Notes: generated by a model from the letters alone, not told the origin. DNA of 61,724 bases from an uncultured Nostocoides sp. (GCA_937873315.1 CALMQX010000037.1:1-61724), one strand, 5' to 3'; numbered from the stretch's first letter, positions 27,024-37,604 are shown. Made by a program: numbers and translations.

Positions 27024-28609
27024 TTGACGCCGAGCGCCTTGAGCGCCCGCAGTGAGACCGTCAGAGCCTTGGCGAACATTTCGTCCGAGACGCCCCGCAC
27101 GCCGCCAAAGCCAACAAGGTGCTGGACGGTGACATTTTGAGCTTCGGTGTATTTCAGGATGCCCTCGCGGCCGTGCCTGCGGCCGACGCCGGATGCCTTC
27201 ATGCCACCCATGGGCGCGCCCACGCTGCCCCAGGCGGCGGCATACCCCTCGTTGATATTGACCGTCCCGGTCTGGATCTGCGCCGCGATGGCTCGGCCAC
27301 GGGAGATGTCGCGGGTCCAGATCGAGGAGTTCAAGCCGTATTCGGTGTCATTGGCGAGCGCGATGGCCTCCTCATCCGAGGCCACGCGGTATAGAGCGAC
27401 CACGGGCCCGAAGGTCTCCTGGTCGCGGCATTCCATCGCCGAGGTGACGCCTTCGAGGACGGTCGGCTCGTAGACAAAGGGGCCGAGGTCGGGGCGGGCG
27501 CGACCACCGGCCAGGACACGAGCACCCTTGGCACGGGCGTCGTCGACGTGCCGAGTCACGGTGTCCAACTGCTTCTGAGAGACCAGGGAGCCCATGTCGA
27601 TACCGAAGTGCAGGCCGGTGCCCAGGCGCATGGCCTTGACCGCGGCGACAAAGGCCGCGACGAACTCGTCGTAGATCTCGGCGTGGACGATGACGCGCTC
27701 AGCGCTAATGCACAACTGGCCGGCCGAGGAGAAGCACGCACGCACCGCACCCTCGACCGCCCGCGGGATGTTGGCATCGGGCGCGACATACATCGCGTTC
27801 TTGCCGCCAAGCTCAAGGCTGAAGGAGACCAGCCGCCGACCCGCAGCCTCCGCGACCTTGCGGCCGGTAGCGGTCGATCCGGTGAAACAGACGTAGTCCG
27901 CGAGGTCCACCACAGCCTGACCGGTAGGCTCACCATGACCAAGGACGACCTGGAAGACTCCATCAGGCAGGCCCGCTTCGGCCAGCAACTCGACCCCGAG
28001 CAGCGCGCTCAGGGTCGCCTGCGGGTCGGGGCGCAGCACGACCGCATTGCCAGCCATGAGCGCCGGCAGGGCGTCGGTGATGGCCAAGCTCAGCGGGTAA
28101 TTCCACGGCGAGACGATGCCGATCACGCCCTTGGGCCGGTGGCTCTCGACCGGCTGCGAGAGCACCGGGAAGGCACCCAAGTGCCGGGTGTCCTTGAGGT
28201 ATGCCGCCCCCCGGCGGGCGTAGTGCCGGGCGACGATGGCGCAGTCCGCGACCTCCTCGAAGGCATGGCGCCGGGCCTTGCCGGACTCCAACTGCACGAT
28301 GTCGAGCAACTCGGATTGGCGCGCCAGCACGCGGTCATGGAACCCAAGCAGCACCCGCGCCCGGGTCTCCAAGGGGGTTCTCGCCCATGCCTTTTGGGCA
28401 ATCCGGGCAGCAGCGACCGCGTGCTCGACATCATCGCGGCTGGAGATCGGGAAGGTCGCGAGCGGTGCCCCGCTCATCGGGGTATAGGTCGTCTCCTGGG
28501 GGGCGCCCGGTGAGGCCACCACGCGGCGGAGCAACCGGCGCACTCGCGCAGGGTCCACGGCATAGGTCGCAGTGACATCGGTGTCGGGATCCACGAGCAG
28601 CTCAGCCAC
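27020..28609 (-). CDS. gabD2: Aldehyde dehydrogenase, probably NADP-dependent succinic semialdehyde dehydrogenase (GabD2 type)
   Basis: A 529-residue ALDH. The catalytic Glu is in VSFSLELGGKNAMYV, the nucleophilic Cys in CFSSAGQLCISAERV, and VCFTGSTATGRKVAEAAG is the cofactor-binding turn. The overall sequence resembles the succinate-semialdehyde dehydrogenase GabD2 of actinobacteria. It is translationally coupled to the GMC oxidoreductase downstream and could oxidise the aldehyde that enzyme forms. The exact substrate is uncertain. Confidence 0.86.
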   Translation of the reverse strand: MAELLVDPDTDVTATYAVDPARVRRLLRRVVASPGAPQETTYTPMSGAPLATFPISSRDDVEHAVAAARIAQKAWARTPLETRARVLLGFHDRVLARQSELLDIVQLESGKARRHAFEEVADCAIVARHYARRGAAYLKDTRHLGAFPVLSQPVESHRPKGVIGIVSPWNYPLSLAITDALPALMAGNAVVLRPDPQATLSALLGVELLAEAGLPDGVFQVVLGHGEPTGQAVVDLADYVCFTGSTATGRKVAEAAGRRLVSFSLELGGKNAMYVAPDANIPRAVEGAVRACFSSAGQLCISAERVIVHAEIYDEFVAAFVAAVKAMRLGTGLHFGIDMGSLVSQKQLDTVTRHVDDARAKGARVLAGGRARPDLGPFVYEPTVLEGVTSAMECRDQETFGPVVALYRVASDEEAIALANDTEYGLNSSIWTRDISRGRAIAAQIQTGTVNINEGYAAAWGSVGAPMGGMKASGVGRRHGREGILKYTEAQNVTVQHLVGFGGVRGVSDEMFAKALTVSLRALKALGVK

Positions 28610-28663
28610 TACTCGAGGGTAACTAAAAACCCTTGCAGCGGCTAGGGAATCGGCGCCGCGAGG

Positions 28664-29785
28664 TCAGCTCGGCTGGTAGGGCGCCACAACCACGTCGACG
28701 CGCTGGAACTCCTTGAGTTCGAGGTATCCGGTGGTCGCCATGGCGCGGCGCAGGGCGCCGACCAGATTGGTGGTGCCATCGGCGACGCGGCTCGGGCCAA
28801 AGAGGATCTCCTGCAGGTCGCCAACCGCGCCGATGCCAATGCGGGCGCCTCGCGGCAACTCCGGGTGGTGCGCCTCCGGGCCCCAGTGGGTGCCTTGACC
28901 CGGCGCTTCGGTGGCCCGGGCCAGGGCCGCGCCGAGCATCACCGCATCGGCGCCCATGGCGATCGCCTTGACGAGTTCACCGCTGGTGCCCACACCGCCA
29001 TCGGCGATGACGTGGACATAGCGACCGCCGGACTCATCGAGATAGTCGCGACGGGCCGCAGCGACGTCCGCGAGCGCCGAAGCCATGGGGACGTGGATCC
29101 CGAGGCTGCGGCGGGTCGTGTGAGCCGCGCCTCCCCCGAAACCGACGAGGACCCCCGCTGCGCCCGTACGCATGAGGTGCAGTGCGGCGGTGTAGGAGGC
29201 GGCGCCGCCGACGATCACGGGCACGTCAAGTTCGTAGATGAAGCGCTTGAGGTTGAGCGGTTCGGCGCGACCGGAGACATGCTCGGCCGACACGGTGGTG
29301 CCGCGAATCACGAACAGGTCCACCCCCGCATCCACGACGGTCTTCCAATGCTGTTGCGTCCGCTGCGGGGTGAGCGCCCCGGCCACCGTCACACCGGAGG
29401 CGCGGATCTCGCGCACCCGCTCCACGATGAGTTCCGGCTGAATCTCGGCGCGGTAGATCTCCTGCATCCGCGCGGTCGCGTGCTCCGGGGCGAGCCCGGC
29501 GATCTCAGCGAGCAGCGGCTCAGGGTTCTCGTATCGGGTCCACAGGCCCTCGAGATCGAGCACCGGCAGTCCACCGAGGCGACCGAAGGCAATTGCCGTG
29601 GCGGGGGACATCACCGAATCCATCGGCGCCGCGATGACCGGAATGTCGAAGTGATAGGCGTCGATCTGCCAGCCGGTGTTGACCTCCTCAGGATCGCGCG
29701 TGCGCCGCGAGGGCACGATGGCGATGTCGTCAAAGGAGTAGGCCCGGCGTCCGCGCTTCCCGCGGCCGATCTCGATCTCGCTCAC
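28664..29785 (-). CDS. guaB3: GuaB3-family IMP dehydrogenase/GMP reductase-related protein
   Basis: A 373-residue (beta/alpha)8 protein without CBS domains. It begins SEIEIGRGKRGRRAYSFDDIAIVPSRRTRDPEEVNTGW and carries VIAAPMDSVMSPATAIAFGRLG and RTGAAGVLVGFGGGAAHTTRRSLG, all GuaB3 hallmarks. Where GuaB has the catalytic Cys loop GPGSICTTR, this protein reads VIRGTTVSAEHVSG with no cysteine. The whole protein appears cysteine-free, so classical IMP dehydrogenation is doubtful. I recall work on cyanobacterial GuaB3 suggesting GMP reductase activity, but I am not certain of it. Confidence 0.92.
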   Translation of the reverse strand: MSEIEIGRGKRGRRAYSFDDIAIVPSRRTRDPEEVNTGWQIDAYHFDIPVIAAPMDSVMSPATAIAFGRLGGLPVLDLEGLWTRYENPEPLLAEIAGLAPEHATARMQEIYRAEIQPELIVERVREIRASGVTVAGALTPQRTQQHWKTVVDAGVDLFVIRGTTVSAEHVSGRAEPLNLKRFIYELDVPVIVGGAASYTAALHLMRTGAAGVLVGFGGGAAHTTRRSLGIHVPMASALADVAAARRDYLDESGGRYVHVIADGGVGTSGELVKAIAMGADAVMLGAALARATEAPGQGTHWGPEAHHPELPRGARIGIGAVGDLQEILFGPSRVADGTTNLVGALRRAMATTGYLELKEFQRVDVVVAPYQPS

Positions 29786-29822
29786 CGGAGCAGCCTACCG
29801 ATGCCGCGCGCGTGCCATTCCC

Positions 29823-29828
29823 TACACT
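29823..29828 (+). promoter_or_regulatory. Leaderless-type -10 element (TACACT)
   Basis: TACACT ends 7 bases before the ATG at 29836. No ribosome binding site lies between them, so the message of the operon 29836-32498 is probably leaderless. Confidence 0.5.
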
Positions 29829-29835
29829 GCACGCT

Positions 29836-30795
29836 ATGTGGATTGCGGGGGTCCGTACAGCGGCGACAAGCGTGTATCCCGACATGGGCGCCTTGGTGCC
29901 CCTGGCGGACTCGGGGCAGTGGGCGGCCTTGACCACCCAGATCCGCGCGATCGGGCTGGGGCATCCGGCCCGCGAGGCCATCACGCTGCAGCACCTTGGT
30001 GCCCTCACCTCCGTGCAGACCCTCCACCGCGACCAGGAAACGCCCGGCGAAGACCCCCGGACGCTGGACCTGCTGGTCGCCTCCGGGCTGATCAATCAGG
30101 CCTGGGATGCCCGTGGACAAGGGCGCTCGGACAGCGTGGCCACGCAGACCTGGGATCTGTTCTTCGGCAAGCTCAATGAGAGCGAGTCATTGCTTACTCG
30201 GCTCATTGCCGAGGATCCGGCCGATCCTCGGCCCTGGTTTCTCCGGCTGATCAGCGGGCGAGGTCTGGAGTTGGGTGAAGGCGAGTTGCGCCGCCGATAT
30301 GAGCGACTCGGGGAGCTTGCGCCCGGCCATGTCCCGGCTCAACTGCAACTGCTCCAGGTGCTCTGTCCGAAGTGGAGCGGGACCTGGGAAAAGGCCTTCG
30401 AGCACGCCCGCGCCTGCGCCGCGTCCGGTGTTGGCACCGACGGGCCGGCCGTGGTGGCGGTGGCGCATTTCGAGAAGGCCACCGAAAGGACCGACCTCTC
30501 GGAGATGACGGCATACCTCAGGGCGCCGGAGGTTCTCCCGGAGATCCGCTATACCGCCGCGCAATCCGTGGACCATGTCGAGTATGTCCAAGACTGGACG
30601 TGGGTGACCGCCCGATCGGCCTTCGCCTGGTGTTTCGCGGTTGCTGACCTCGATGACGAGGCAGCGCCCCACTGGCTGGCCTTGGGAGATCGGGGCGATG
30701 AGCTGCTCTTTGGGCGCTATCCCTCGCCCGACGCTCACGTCACCAAGCGACTCAACGCCAGCCGCGCCAAGGCCCTGAACGGAGTGCGGGCATGA
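29836..30795 (+). CDS. Helical-repeat (TPR-like, DUF4034-like) protein of unknown function
   Basis: A 319-residue soluble protein. LLTRLIAEDPADPRPWFLRLISGRGLELGEGELRRRYERLGELAPGHVPAQLQL reads like tetratricopeptide-type helical pairs, and CPKWSGTWEKAFEHARACA resembles the core of DUF4034 proteins. I see no catalytic motif, signal peptide or membrane segment. Its stop overlaps the ATG of the membrane-anchored M16 peptidase by four bases, so the two products probably act together. Confidence 0.7.
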   Translation: MWIAGVRTAATSVYPDMGALVPLADSGQWAALTTQIRAIGLGHPAREAITLQHLGALTSVQTLHRDQETPGEDPRTLDLLVASGLINQAWDARGQGRSDSVATQTWDLFFGKLNESESLLTRLIAEDPADPRPWFLRLISGRGLELGEGELRRRYERLGELAPGHVPAQLQLLQVLCPKWSGTWEKAFEHARACAASGVGTDGPAVVAVAHFEKATERTDLSEMTAYLRAPEVLPEIRYTAAQSVDHVEYVQDWTWVTARSAFAWCFAVADLDDEAAPHWLALGDRGDELLFGRYPSPDAHVTKRLNASRAKALNGVRA

Positions 30796-32498
30796 CCACC
30801 ACCCTGGAGGGGATGACCGTCACCGAACTCGATGGCGTGCGCACGGTGATCGCGCCCCGGGCCAACCCCGCCGACCCCATCACGGCCGGGCTGCTCTTCC
30901 GCGTCGGCGTGGCCGATGAGAGCGTCGCTACCTCGGGGATCACGCACCTGGTTGAGCATCTGGCGCTGCACGAGCATGGCCTTGGCGAGCTTCACTACAA
31001 CGGAGCGACCGCGGATCTCTACACCCATTTCCATGTCCAGGGCTCCGAGAGCGAAGTCGTCGAGTATTTCCGCGGGCTGTGCGCGGAACTCACTGCGCCC
31101 TCGCTGGAACTCCTCGACACCGAGCGCTCGATCCTCAAGGCCGAGCGCGACGGCCGCTCGAGCCGAGCCCACGATCTGCTGGTCTACCGCTATGGCTTGG
31201 AGACCTACGGCGTGCGAGTGGCCAATGAGGCCGGGCTCGACCTCATCACGCCAGAGCGGGTTCGCGACTGGGTCCACACTCGGTTCACCGGCGCGAATGC
31301 CGTGTTCTGGCTGCTGGCCGACGCCATCCCCGAGGAACTGCGGCTCGTCCTACCCGAGGGGCCCGCGCATCCACCGCCTGCGGCCTCCAACGCCCTGCCC
31401 AGCACGCCCGCATCGGTGCACAACCAGAGCAACTTCATCCAGACCCAGAGCATCATCGAGCGGCAGACGGCCGGCCCCATCCTGGCCCGCATCATCGACC
31501 GCCGGCTCTGGCATCACCTCCGCCAATCCACCGGCATCTCCTACAACGCGGGGGCGTCCTACGATCCGCGCGATGATCGCTTTGCCGTTCTCACGGCATA
31601 TGCCGATGCCTCTCCCGAGATGCTGCCGCGGCTGGCCGGGACCTTTATGGACACACTTGCTGCGTTGCGATTCGGCGGCATCACGCTCGAGGAGTTCGAG
31701 GCTGCCCGCGCTTTTGCCAGCAAGCAGTTGACCAACGCTCGGGCGCCGCACAATCTTGCTCCTGGGTATGCCATGGGGATGTTGTTGGGCGCGCGGTGGA
31801 CCTCGATGGAGGATCTGGCCGCCGAGCAGGACGAGCTCACGCTCGCCGACATGACGACGCTCATGGAGAAGGTCTATGCGGACACCCTGGTGACCGCGCC
31901 GATGAGCGTGGAGTGGGCCGGATTCCCGCTTGGGCCGCAGTTCTCCACCGAGAGCGTGACCGGGGAATCCATGGCCTCGCAGGACACTGCGCGAGGGCAG
32001 TTGATCCTCGGAACTCAAGGCGTCACACAGCAACTCCCACGCGGTCCGGTGACGATTCGTTTCGAGGACTGCGTCTTCTTCGAGCGGTATGCCGATGGCG
32101 GCCGAGTGATGTGGGGGCGGGATGGCTTCCGGCTCTGGATCGAGCCCACCCTGTTCCCAGTTTCGCCTGAGCAGTTGGCCTGGCTTGATGCCGCCGTGCC
32201 GCGCGGCGTCACAACGGACCTGCCGGCGCGCTCGCCGGAGCACATTCCGCAGCTCGCACCGGCTCCGGCACCTACTCCAGCGCTCGCCTCGGCGAAGCCG
32301 AACGGAGTCTCGTGGACCGACTCCTCGGCCTGGCAGCGGTTCTGGATCGTCGCCATCGCCGTCATTGTGACCTACGGCTGGCTCGCCATCGTCGCGCGAT
32401 TGTGGCAGGACGTGGGGCCAGCGGCCGTCCTCATCCCGGCGGTCCTGCTGGCCGCCGGCGGCTGGTACTACTGGCAGCGAGTCAAGAAGAAGACCTGA
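30792..32498 (+). CDS. M16-family (insulinase-like) zinc peptidase with C-terminal membrane anchor
   Basis: A 568-residue protein. The inverted zinc motif HLVEH (HXXEH) is near residue 51 in SGITHLVEHLALHEHG, with the distal Glu ligand probably in DTERSILKAERDG. The M16 core runs to about residue 420. The tail has a Pro/Ala linker and two hydrophobic helices (FWIVAIAVIVTYGWLAIVARLW and AAVLIPAVLLAAGGWYYW) ending KKKT, so the protein is a tail-anchored membrane peptidase. Ordinary M16 peptidases are soluble two-domain or paired proteins. The substrate and the partner's role are unknown. Confidence 0.8.
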   Translation: MTTTLEGMTVTELDGVRTVIAPRANPADPITAGLLFRVGVADESVATSGITHLVEHLALHEHGLGELHYNGATADLYTHFHVQGSESEVVEYFRGLCAELTAPSLELLDTERSILKAERDGRSSRAHDLLVYRYGLETYGVRVANEAGLDLITPERVRDWVHTRFTGANAVFWLLADAIPEELRLVLPEGPAHPPPAASNALPSTPASVHNQSNFIQTQSIIERQTAGPILARIIDRRLWHHLRQSTGISYNAGASYDPRDDRFAVLTAYADASPEMLPRLAGTFMDTLAALRFGGITLEEFEAARAFASKQLTNARAPHNLAPGYAMGMLLGARWTSMEDLAAEQDELTLADMTTLMEKVYADTLVTAPMSVEWAGFPLGPQFSTESVTGESMASQDTARGQLILGTQGVTQQLPRGPVTIRFEDCVFFERYADGGRVMWGRDGFRLWIEPTLFPVSPEQLAWLDAAVPRGVTTDLPARSPEHIPQLAPAPAPTPALASAKPNGVSWTDSSAWQRFWIVAIAVIVTYGWLAIVARLWQDVGPAAVLIPAVLLAAGGWYYWQRVKKKT

Positions 32499-32552
32499 CC
32501 CGAGGGGCCGCCGATTTCATCAGGCGATGAACGCGAGGCACACTAGACGATT

Positions 32553-34199
32553 GTGACTTCATCAGCCCCCACGGCCCCCGCGCCGACTCCAGCATCCGAC
32601 CGCATCGACGCTGCGGTCCTCAAGGTCGCCGGGGTCGTTGTCCTCGGTGCGATCATGTCGATCCTCGACATCACCGTCGTTAACGTCGCCCTGCCGACCT
32701 TCCAGAAGGTCTTCGCCAATGGCGGCGAGCCGCTGGCCTACTCCACGGTCGCGTGGGCGGTCACGGCATACACCCTGGCCCTGGCCACGGTCATCCCGCT
32801 GACCGGCTGGGCCGCCGACCGCTTCGGCACCAAGCGGCTCTACCTGCTCGCGCTCGCGCTGTTCACGGCCGGCTCCTCGCTGTGCGCCATGGCCGGGTCG
32901 ATCGAGCAACTGATCGCCTTCCGAGCCCTGCAGGGCCTCGGCGGCGGCATGCTCATGCCGCTCGGTATGACCATCATGACCAAGGCCGCTGGCCCGCACC
33001 GCATGGGTCGACTCATGGCCATCCTCGGCATCCCCATGCTGCTCGGCCCCATTGGCGGCCCGATCCTGGGTGGCTGGCTCATCGAGAACCAGAGCTGGCA
33101 CTGGATCTTCCTGATCAACTTGCCGATCGGCATCATCGCCCTGGTCTACGCCTGGTTCGCCCTGCCTAACGATGTCGCCCACCCCTCGGAGACCTTCGAC
33201 TGGGTCGGCATGCTCATGCTCTCCCCCGGTCTCGCGCTCTTCCTTTATGGCGTGAGCTCGATCCCTGGTGAGGGCACCTTCTGGTCGGCCAAGGTGGGCA
33301 TCACCGCCAGCATCGGCCTGGCCATGATCCTCGGGTTCGTGTTCTATAGCTTCCGACCCAAGCACCCGCTGCTCGACCTGCGCCTGTTCAAGCACCGCAC
33401 GCTCACCGTCGCGGCGCTCACGATGTTCCTCTTTGCGCTGGCCTTCTTTGGCGGCCTCCTGATCGTGCCGACCTACTTCCAGTTGGTCCGCCACGAGAGC
33501 ACCACCGACGCCGGCCTGCTCATGGCCGCGCAGGGCTTGGGCGCCATGGTGACCATGCCCATCGCGGGCGCACTCGCGGACAAGTTGCCCGTCGGGCGGA
33601 TCGTGCCCTTCGGCCTCGTGCTGATCATCGGCGGCATGTTCGGGCTCACCCGAATCGACGCGCACACGTCCTACTGGGGCTTCATCCTCCCGGTCCTCTT
33701 CGTGATGGGCCTCGGCATGGGCGCCACGATGATGCCGACGATGACCTCGGCGATGCGAGCCTTGCGCGGCCCGGAGGTTGCCCGCGGATCGACCCTGCTC
33801 AATATCACCCAACAGATCGGCTCCTCGATCGGCGTGGCCATCATGTCCGTCGTCCTCACCAATGGCCTCAAGAATGAGCCGCTGGTGGCGCAGGGTCAGG
33901 CCTTCGGCGAGGCTGCGGCCGCGGTCAAGGACCCCACCGCGGTCGGCGCGCTGCTCGCGCAGTTCCCCGAGGTGGCCAAGGTGCTCGCGCCGTTCGGTCA
34001 GGACATGGAGGCCGGGATGGCTGCGCTCACCAATGCGGTCAGCGAGGCCATGGTGCCCGCCTTCCAGTCCACCTTCTGGGTGGCTGCGCTCTTGCTCGTG
34101 CTGACCCTGATCCCGGCGCTCTTCATGCCGCGCCGCCGCGAGGTCAGTCACCTGGCCGAGGGCGAGCAGGACTCCCCTGCTCCGGTGATCCTGCACTGA
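32553..34199 (+). CDS. DHA2-family MFS exporter (EmrB/QacA type)
   Basis: A 548-residue transporter with about fourteen helices. Motif C-like LGIPMLLGPIGGPILGGWL, motif A-like WAADRFGTKRLYLLALALF and DITVVNVALPTFQKVF near residue 40 are typical of drug:H+ antiporters of the DHA2 branch. The substrate is unknown. The GTG at 32553 follows CACTAGACGAT. A long open frame on the opposite strand is only a shadow. The stop is 42 bases from the peptidase start downstream. Confidence 0.93.
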   Translation: MTSSAPTAPAPTPASDRIDAAVLKVAGVVVLGAIMSILDITVVNVALPTFQKVFANGGEPLAYSTVAWAVTAYTLALATVIPLTGWAADRFGTKRLYLLALALFTAGSSLCAMAGSIEQLIAFRALQGLGGGMLMPLGMTIMTKAAGPHRMGRLMAILGIPMLLGPIGGPILGGWLIENQSWHWIFLINLPIGIIALVYAWFALPNDVAHPSETFDWVGMLMLSPGLALFLYGVSSIPGEGTFWSAKVGITASIGLAMILGFVFYSFRPKHPLLDLRLFKHRTLTVAALTMFLFALAFFGGLLIVPTYFQLVRHESTTDAGLLMAAQGLGAMVTMPIAGALADKLPVGRIVPFGLVLIIGGMFGLTRIDAHTSYWGFILPVLFVMGLGMGATMMPTMTSAMRALRGPEVARGSTLLNITQQIGSSIGVAIMSVVLTNGLKNEPLVAQGQAFGEAAAAVKDPTAVGALLAQFPEVAKVLAPFGQDMEAGMAALTNAVSEAMVPAFQSTFWVAALLLVLTLIPALFMPRRREVSHLAEGEQDSPAPVILH

Positions 34200-34226
34200 T
34201 GAACCCCCGGGTGCCGTCCGACTCTC

Positions 34227-34232
34227 TACGCT
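34227..34232 (+). promoter_or_regulatory. Leaderless-type -10 element (TACGCT)
   Basis: TACGCT ends 8 bases before the ATG at 34241. The same hexamer precedes the tetR-like gene at 58762. Confidence 0.45.
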
Positions 34233-34240
34233 TGAGCGCT

Positions 34241-35275
34241 ATGAGAGCCGGGCGGCACAACGGCATCACGGATGTCGGGGGCATCCGGGTTGGCCACTGC
34301 ACCCGTGACGAGCCGGGCTGGCTCACCGGGGTGAGCGTCCTGCTGCTGCCACCCGGCACCGTGGGAGGTGTCGATGTGCGCGGCGGCGGGCCCGGGACCC
34401 GAGAGACCGACCTCCTCGATCCGCGCAATCTTGTGGACCGAGTCGACGCCCTGGTCCTGGCTGGCGGTTCCGCCTTCGGCCTGGCGGCCGCGGACGGGGT
34501 GCTGGCCGCGGCATATGCCGATGGGCTCGGATGGCCGGTGGGTCAAGGCGAGCAACGCGTCCCGATCGTCCCAGCCGCGATTCTCTTTGACCTCGGTCGC
34601 GCTGGGTCCTGGCTGCACCACCCCGGCCCGATGGATGGCGCCGCGGCATACGCCGCCGCCACCGATGGCCCGATTGCCCAGGGCAGCGTGGGGGCAGGCA
34701 CCGGCGCGCGGGCCGGCGGCCTGCGGGGAGGTCTCGGCTCGGCCTCGCTTCGGCTCGACTCTGGACACACCGTGGCTGCGCTCGTGGTGTGCAATGCCAT
34801 CGGGTCACCGGTCGACCTGGTCACCGGCGAGCTCACTGCACTGGCTCGGGGGCTGGAAGGCGAGTTCGACGGCATACCGGAGCCCGATCCGATGGCGGTG
34901 GCGGCCTACGCCGACCAACTGATAGCCGAGCGGGCCGCCTGGGCCGCTGGATCGGCGACCACCCTGGCGGTGGTGGCCACCGATGCCACCCTGACCAAGG
35001 CCCAATGCAGCAAACTCGCCGGGGTCGCTCACGACGGGTTCGCCCGCGCGCTCTCACCGGTGCACACGGCATTCGATGGGGACACCGTCTTTGCCGTGGC
35101 CACGGGCGCGCAGGGGGAGCCCACAGCCATCGAGTTGGTGGACCTGCAGACCGCAGCGGCCGACTGTGTCACCCGGGCCATCGGCCACGCCATGCTCAGC
35201 GCGACCAGTGTCGACCGCAGCGCCGATGGCGGGATTGCCATGCGCTCCTGGGCGGACGCGCTCGGCGCCCGTTGA
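34241..35275 (+). CDS. P1-family (DmpA/NylC-like) N-terminal nucleophile peptidase
   Basis: A 344-residue protein beginning MRAGRHNGITDVGGIRVGHCTRDEPGWLTGVSVLL, the standard start of DmpA-like aminopeptidases, which self-cleave to expose a Ser or Thr nucleophile. LAGGSAFGLAAADGVLAA and SVGAGTGARAGGLRGGLGSAS are conserved family blocks. The expected cleavage region reads AAGSATTLAVVATDATLTKAQCSKLA. As I recall, NylC relatives read Asn-Thr here; this protein has Ala-Thr-Thr. Substrates may be beta-peptides, D-amino acid amides or oligoamides. Confidence 0.85.
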   Translation: MRAGRHNGITDVGGIRVGHCTRDEPGWLTGVSVLLLPPGTVGGVDVRGGGPGTRETDLLDPRNLVDRVDALVLAGGSAFGLAAADGVLAAAYADGLGWPVGQGEQRVPIVPAAILFDLGRAGSWLHHPGPMDGAAAYAAATDGPIAQGSVGAGTGARAGGLRGGLGSASLRLDSGHTVAALVVCNAIGSPVDLVTGELTALARGLEGEFDGIPEPDPMAVAAYADQLIAERAAWAAGSATTLAVVATDATLTKAQCSKLAGVAHDGFARALSPVHTAFDGDTVFAVATGAQGEPTAIELVDLQTAAADCVTRAIGHAMLSATSVDRSADGGIAMRSWADALGAR

Positions 35276-35279
35276 GCGG

Positions 35280-36860
<1,581 letters not shown>

Positions 36861-37012
36861 TCACCAATGATAGTCCGCGCGGGCAGGGTCGCCGGACGCA
36901 CGGTTTTGACCATTTCCTTACTGACCCTTTAACCGATTCCTACTTTTGGCAACTTATGGTCGCTCTCGAACGCTCCACAGCCAAGGTCAATACACGACGA
37001 TGAGGGAGGGTC
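36861..37012. promoter_or_regulatory. Divergent guaB-whiB intergenic region
   Basis: The region is AT-richer than its flanks. TTGACC at 36906-36911 followed by TTAACC or TAACCG about 17-18 bases on is a possible whiB promoter, and TACTTT at 36941 an alternative. GAGGGAGGG at 37002-37010 is a strong ribosome binding site for whiB. No WhiB- or XMP-linked riboswitch fold is evident. Confidence 0.35.
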
Positions 37013-37288
37013 ATGGCCGAGGTTTTGCTATTGCTGCGTCCGTCCGTCCAGGTTTGGGAGTGGCAGCAACAGGGGAACTGCCGGGCGGTCAATCCGGAGA
37101 TGTTCTTCCACCCTGAGGGGGAGCGCGGCAGCAAGCGCCGCGACCGGGATGATGCCGCCAAGAAGATCTGTTCCGGCTGCCCGGTGATCGACCGCTGCCG
37201 CCAGCACGCGCTCTCCGTTCGCGAACCCTATGGCGTCTGGGGCGGGCTCACCGAGTCCGAGCGCGAAGCCCTATCGGCGGCCAGTTGA
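37013..37288 (+). CDS. WhiB-family iron-sulfur transcriptional regulator
   Basis: A 91-residue WhiB-like protein. Cys23 and Cys53-X2-Cys56-X5-Cys62 ligate the [4Fe-4S] cluster, and GVWGG at 74-78 is the family turn that binds the principal sigma factor. The place between guaB and groEL1/groES matches mycobacterial whiB3, but the symbol is not secure from sequence alone. A strong ribosome binding site precedes it. Its stop lies 8 bases before the ATG of the S4 gene. Confidence 0.93.
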   Translation: MAEVLLLLRPSVQVWEWQQQGNCRAVNPEMFFHPEGERGSKRRDRDDAAKKICSGCPVIDRCRQHALSVREPYGVWGGLTESEREALSAAS

Positions 37289-37296
37289 GCGGGCCC

Positions 37297-37521
37297 ATGG
37301 GTGAGACCACGCAGATCACGCTGCGCGATGACGTCATTCGGCTCGGTCAATTGCTGAAGTTGGCTGGTGCGGTGGAGGACGGCGGCCACGCTCGCGAGGT
37401 CATCGAGGCGGGCGAGGTTACTGTCAACGGCGAGACCGAGACCCGGCGGGGGCGCCAGATCCGATCCGGCGACGAGGTGCGTTGGGGCGATTCACGCATC
37501 CGCGTGACCGGCCCCGCCTAA
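37297..37521 (+). CDS. Small S4-domain RNA-binding protein (YbcJ-like)
   Basis: A 74-residue protein that is almost only an S4 domain: LRDDVIRLGQLLKLAGAVEDGGHAREVIEAGEVTVNGETETRRGRQIRSGDEV. Stand-alone S4 proteins such as E. coli YbcJ bind structured RNA, and related ones act in ribosome quality control. I chose the ATG at 37297 over a TTG at 37285 that overlaps the whiB stop. It converges on groEL across a strong hairpin. Confidence 0.85.
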   Translation: MGETTQITLRDDVIRLGQLLKLAGAVEDGGHAREVIEAGEVTVNGETETRRGRQIRSGDEVRWGDSRIRVTGPA

Positions 37522-37548
37522 CGCCTTTTCACCACCCCACCCCCACAT

Positions 37549-37589
37549 ACGTATGCCGCGTGCTCCCGATGGGAGCACGCGGCATACGT
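37549..37589. terminator. Perfect 19-bp hairpin built from inverted GTATGCCG motifs (groEL terminator)
   Basis: Arms at 37549-37567 and 37571-37589 are exact complements around the loop GAT. Each arm carries one copy of GTATGCCG (37551-37558 and, inverted, 37580-37587). It lies between the convergent S4 and groEL genes, 15 bases from the groEL stop, and should terminate both. No T-run follows. Confidence 0.85.
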
Positions 37590-37604
37590 CGCGGTGAAGG
37601 AGCC

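Noticed and set aside
32562-34196. A 544-residue frame antisense to the DHA2 transporter
   Set aside because: It has His/Gly/Glu-rich composition without any motif, as expected for the complement of a membrane protein with strong GC3 bias.
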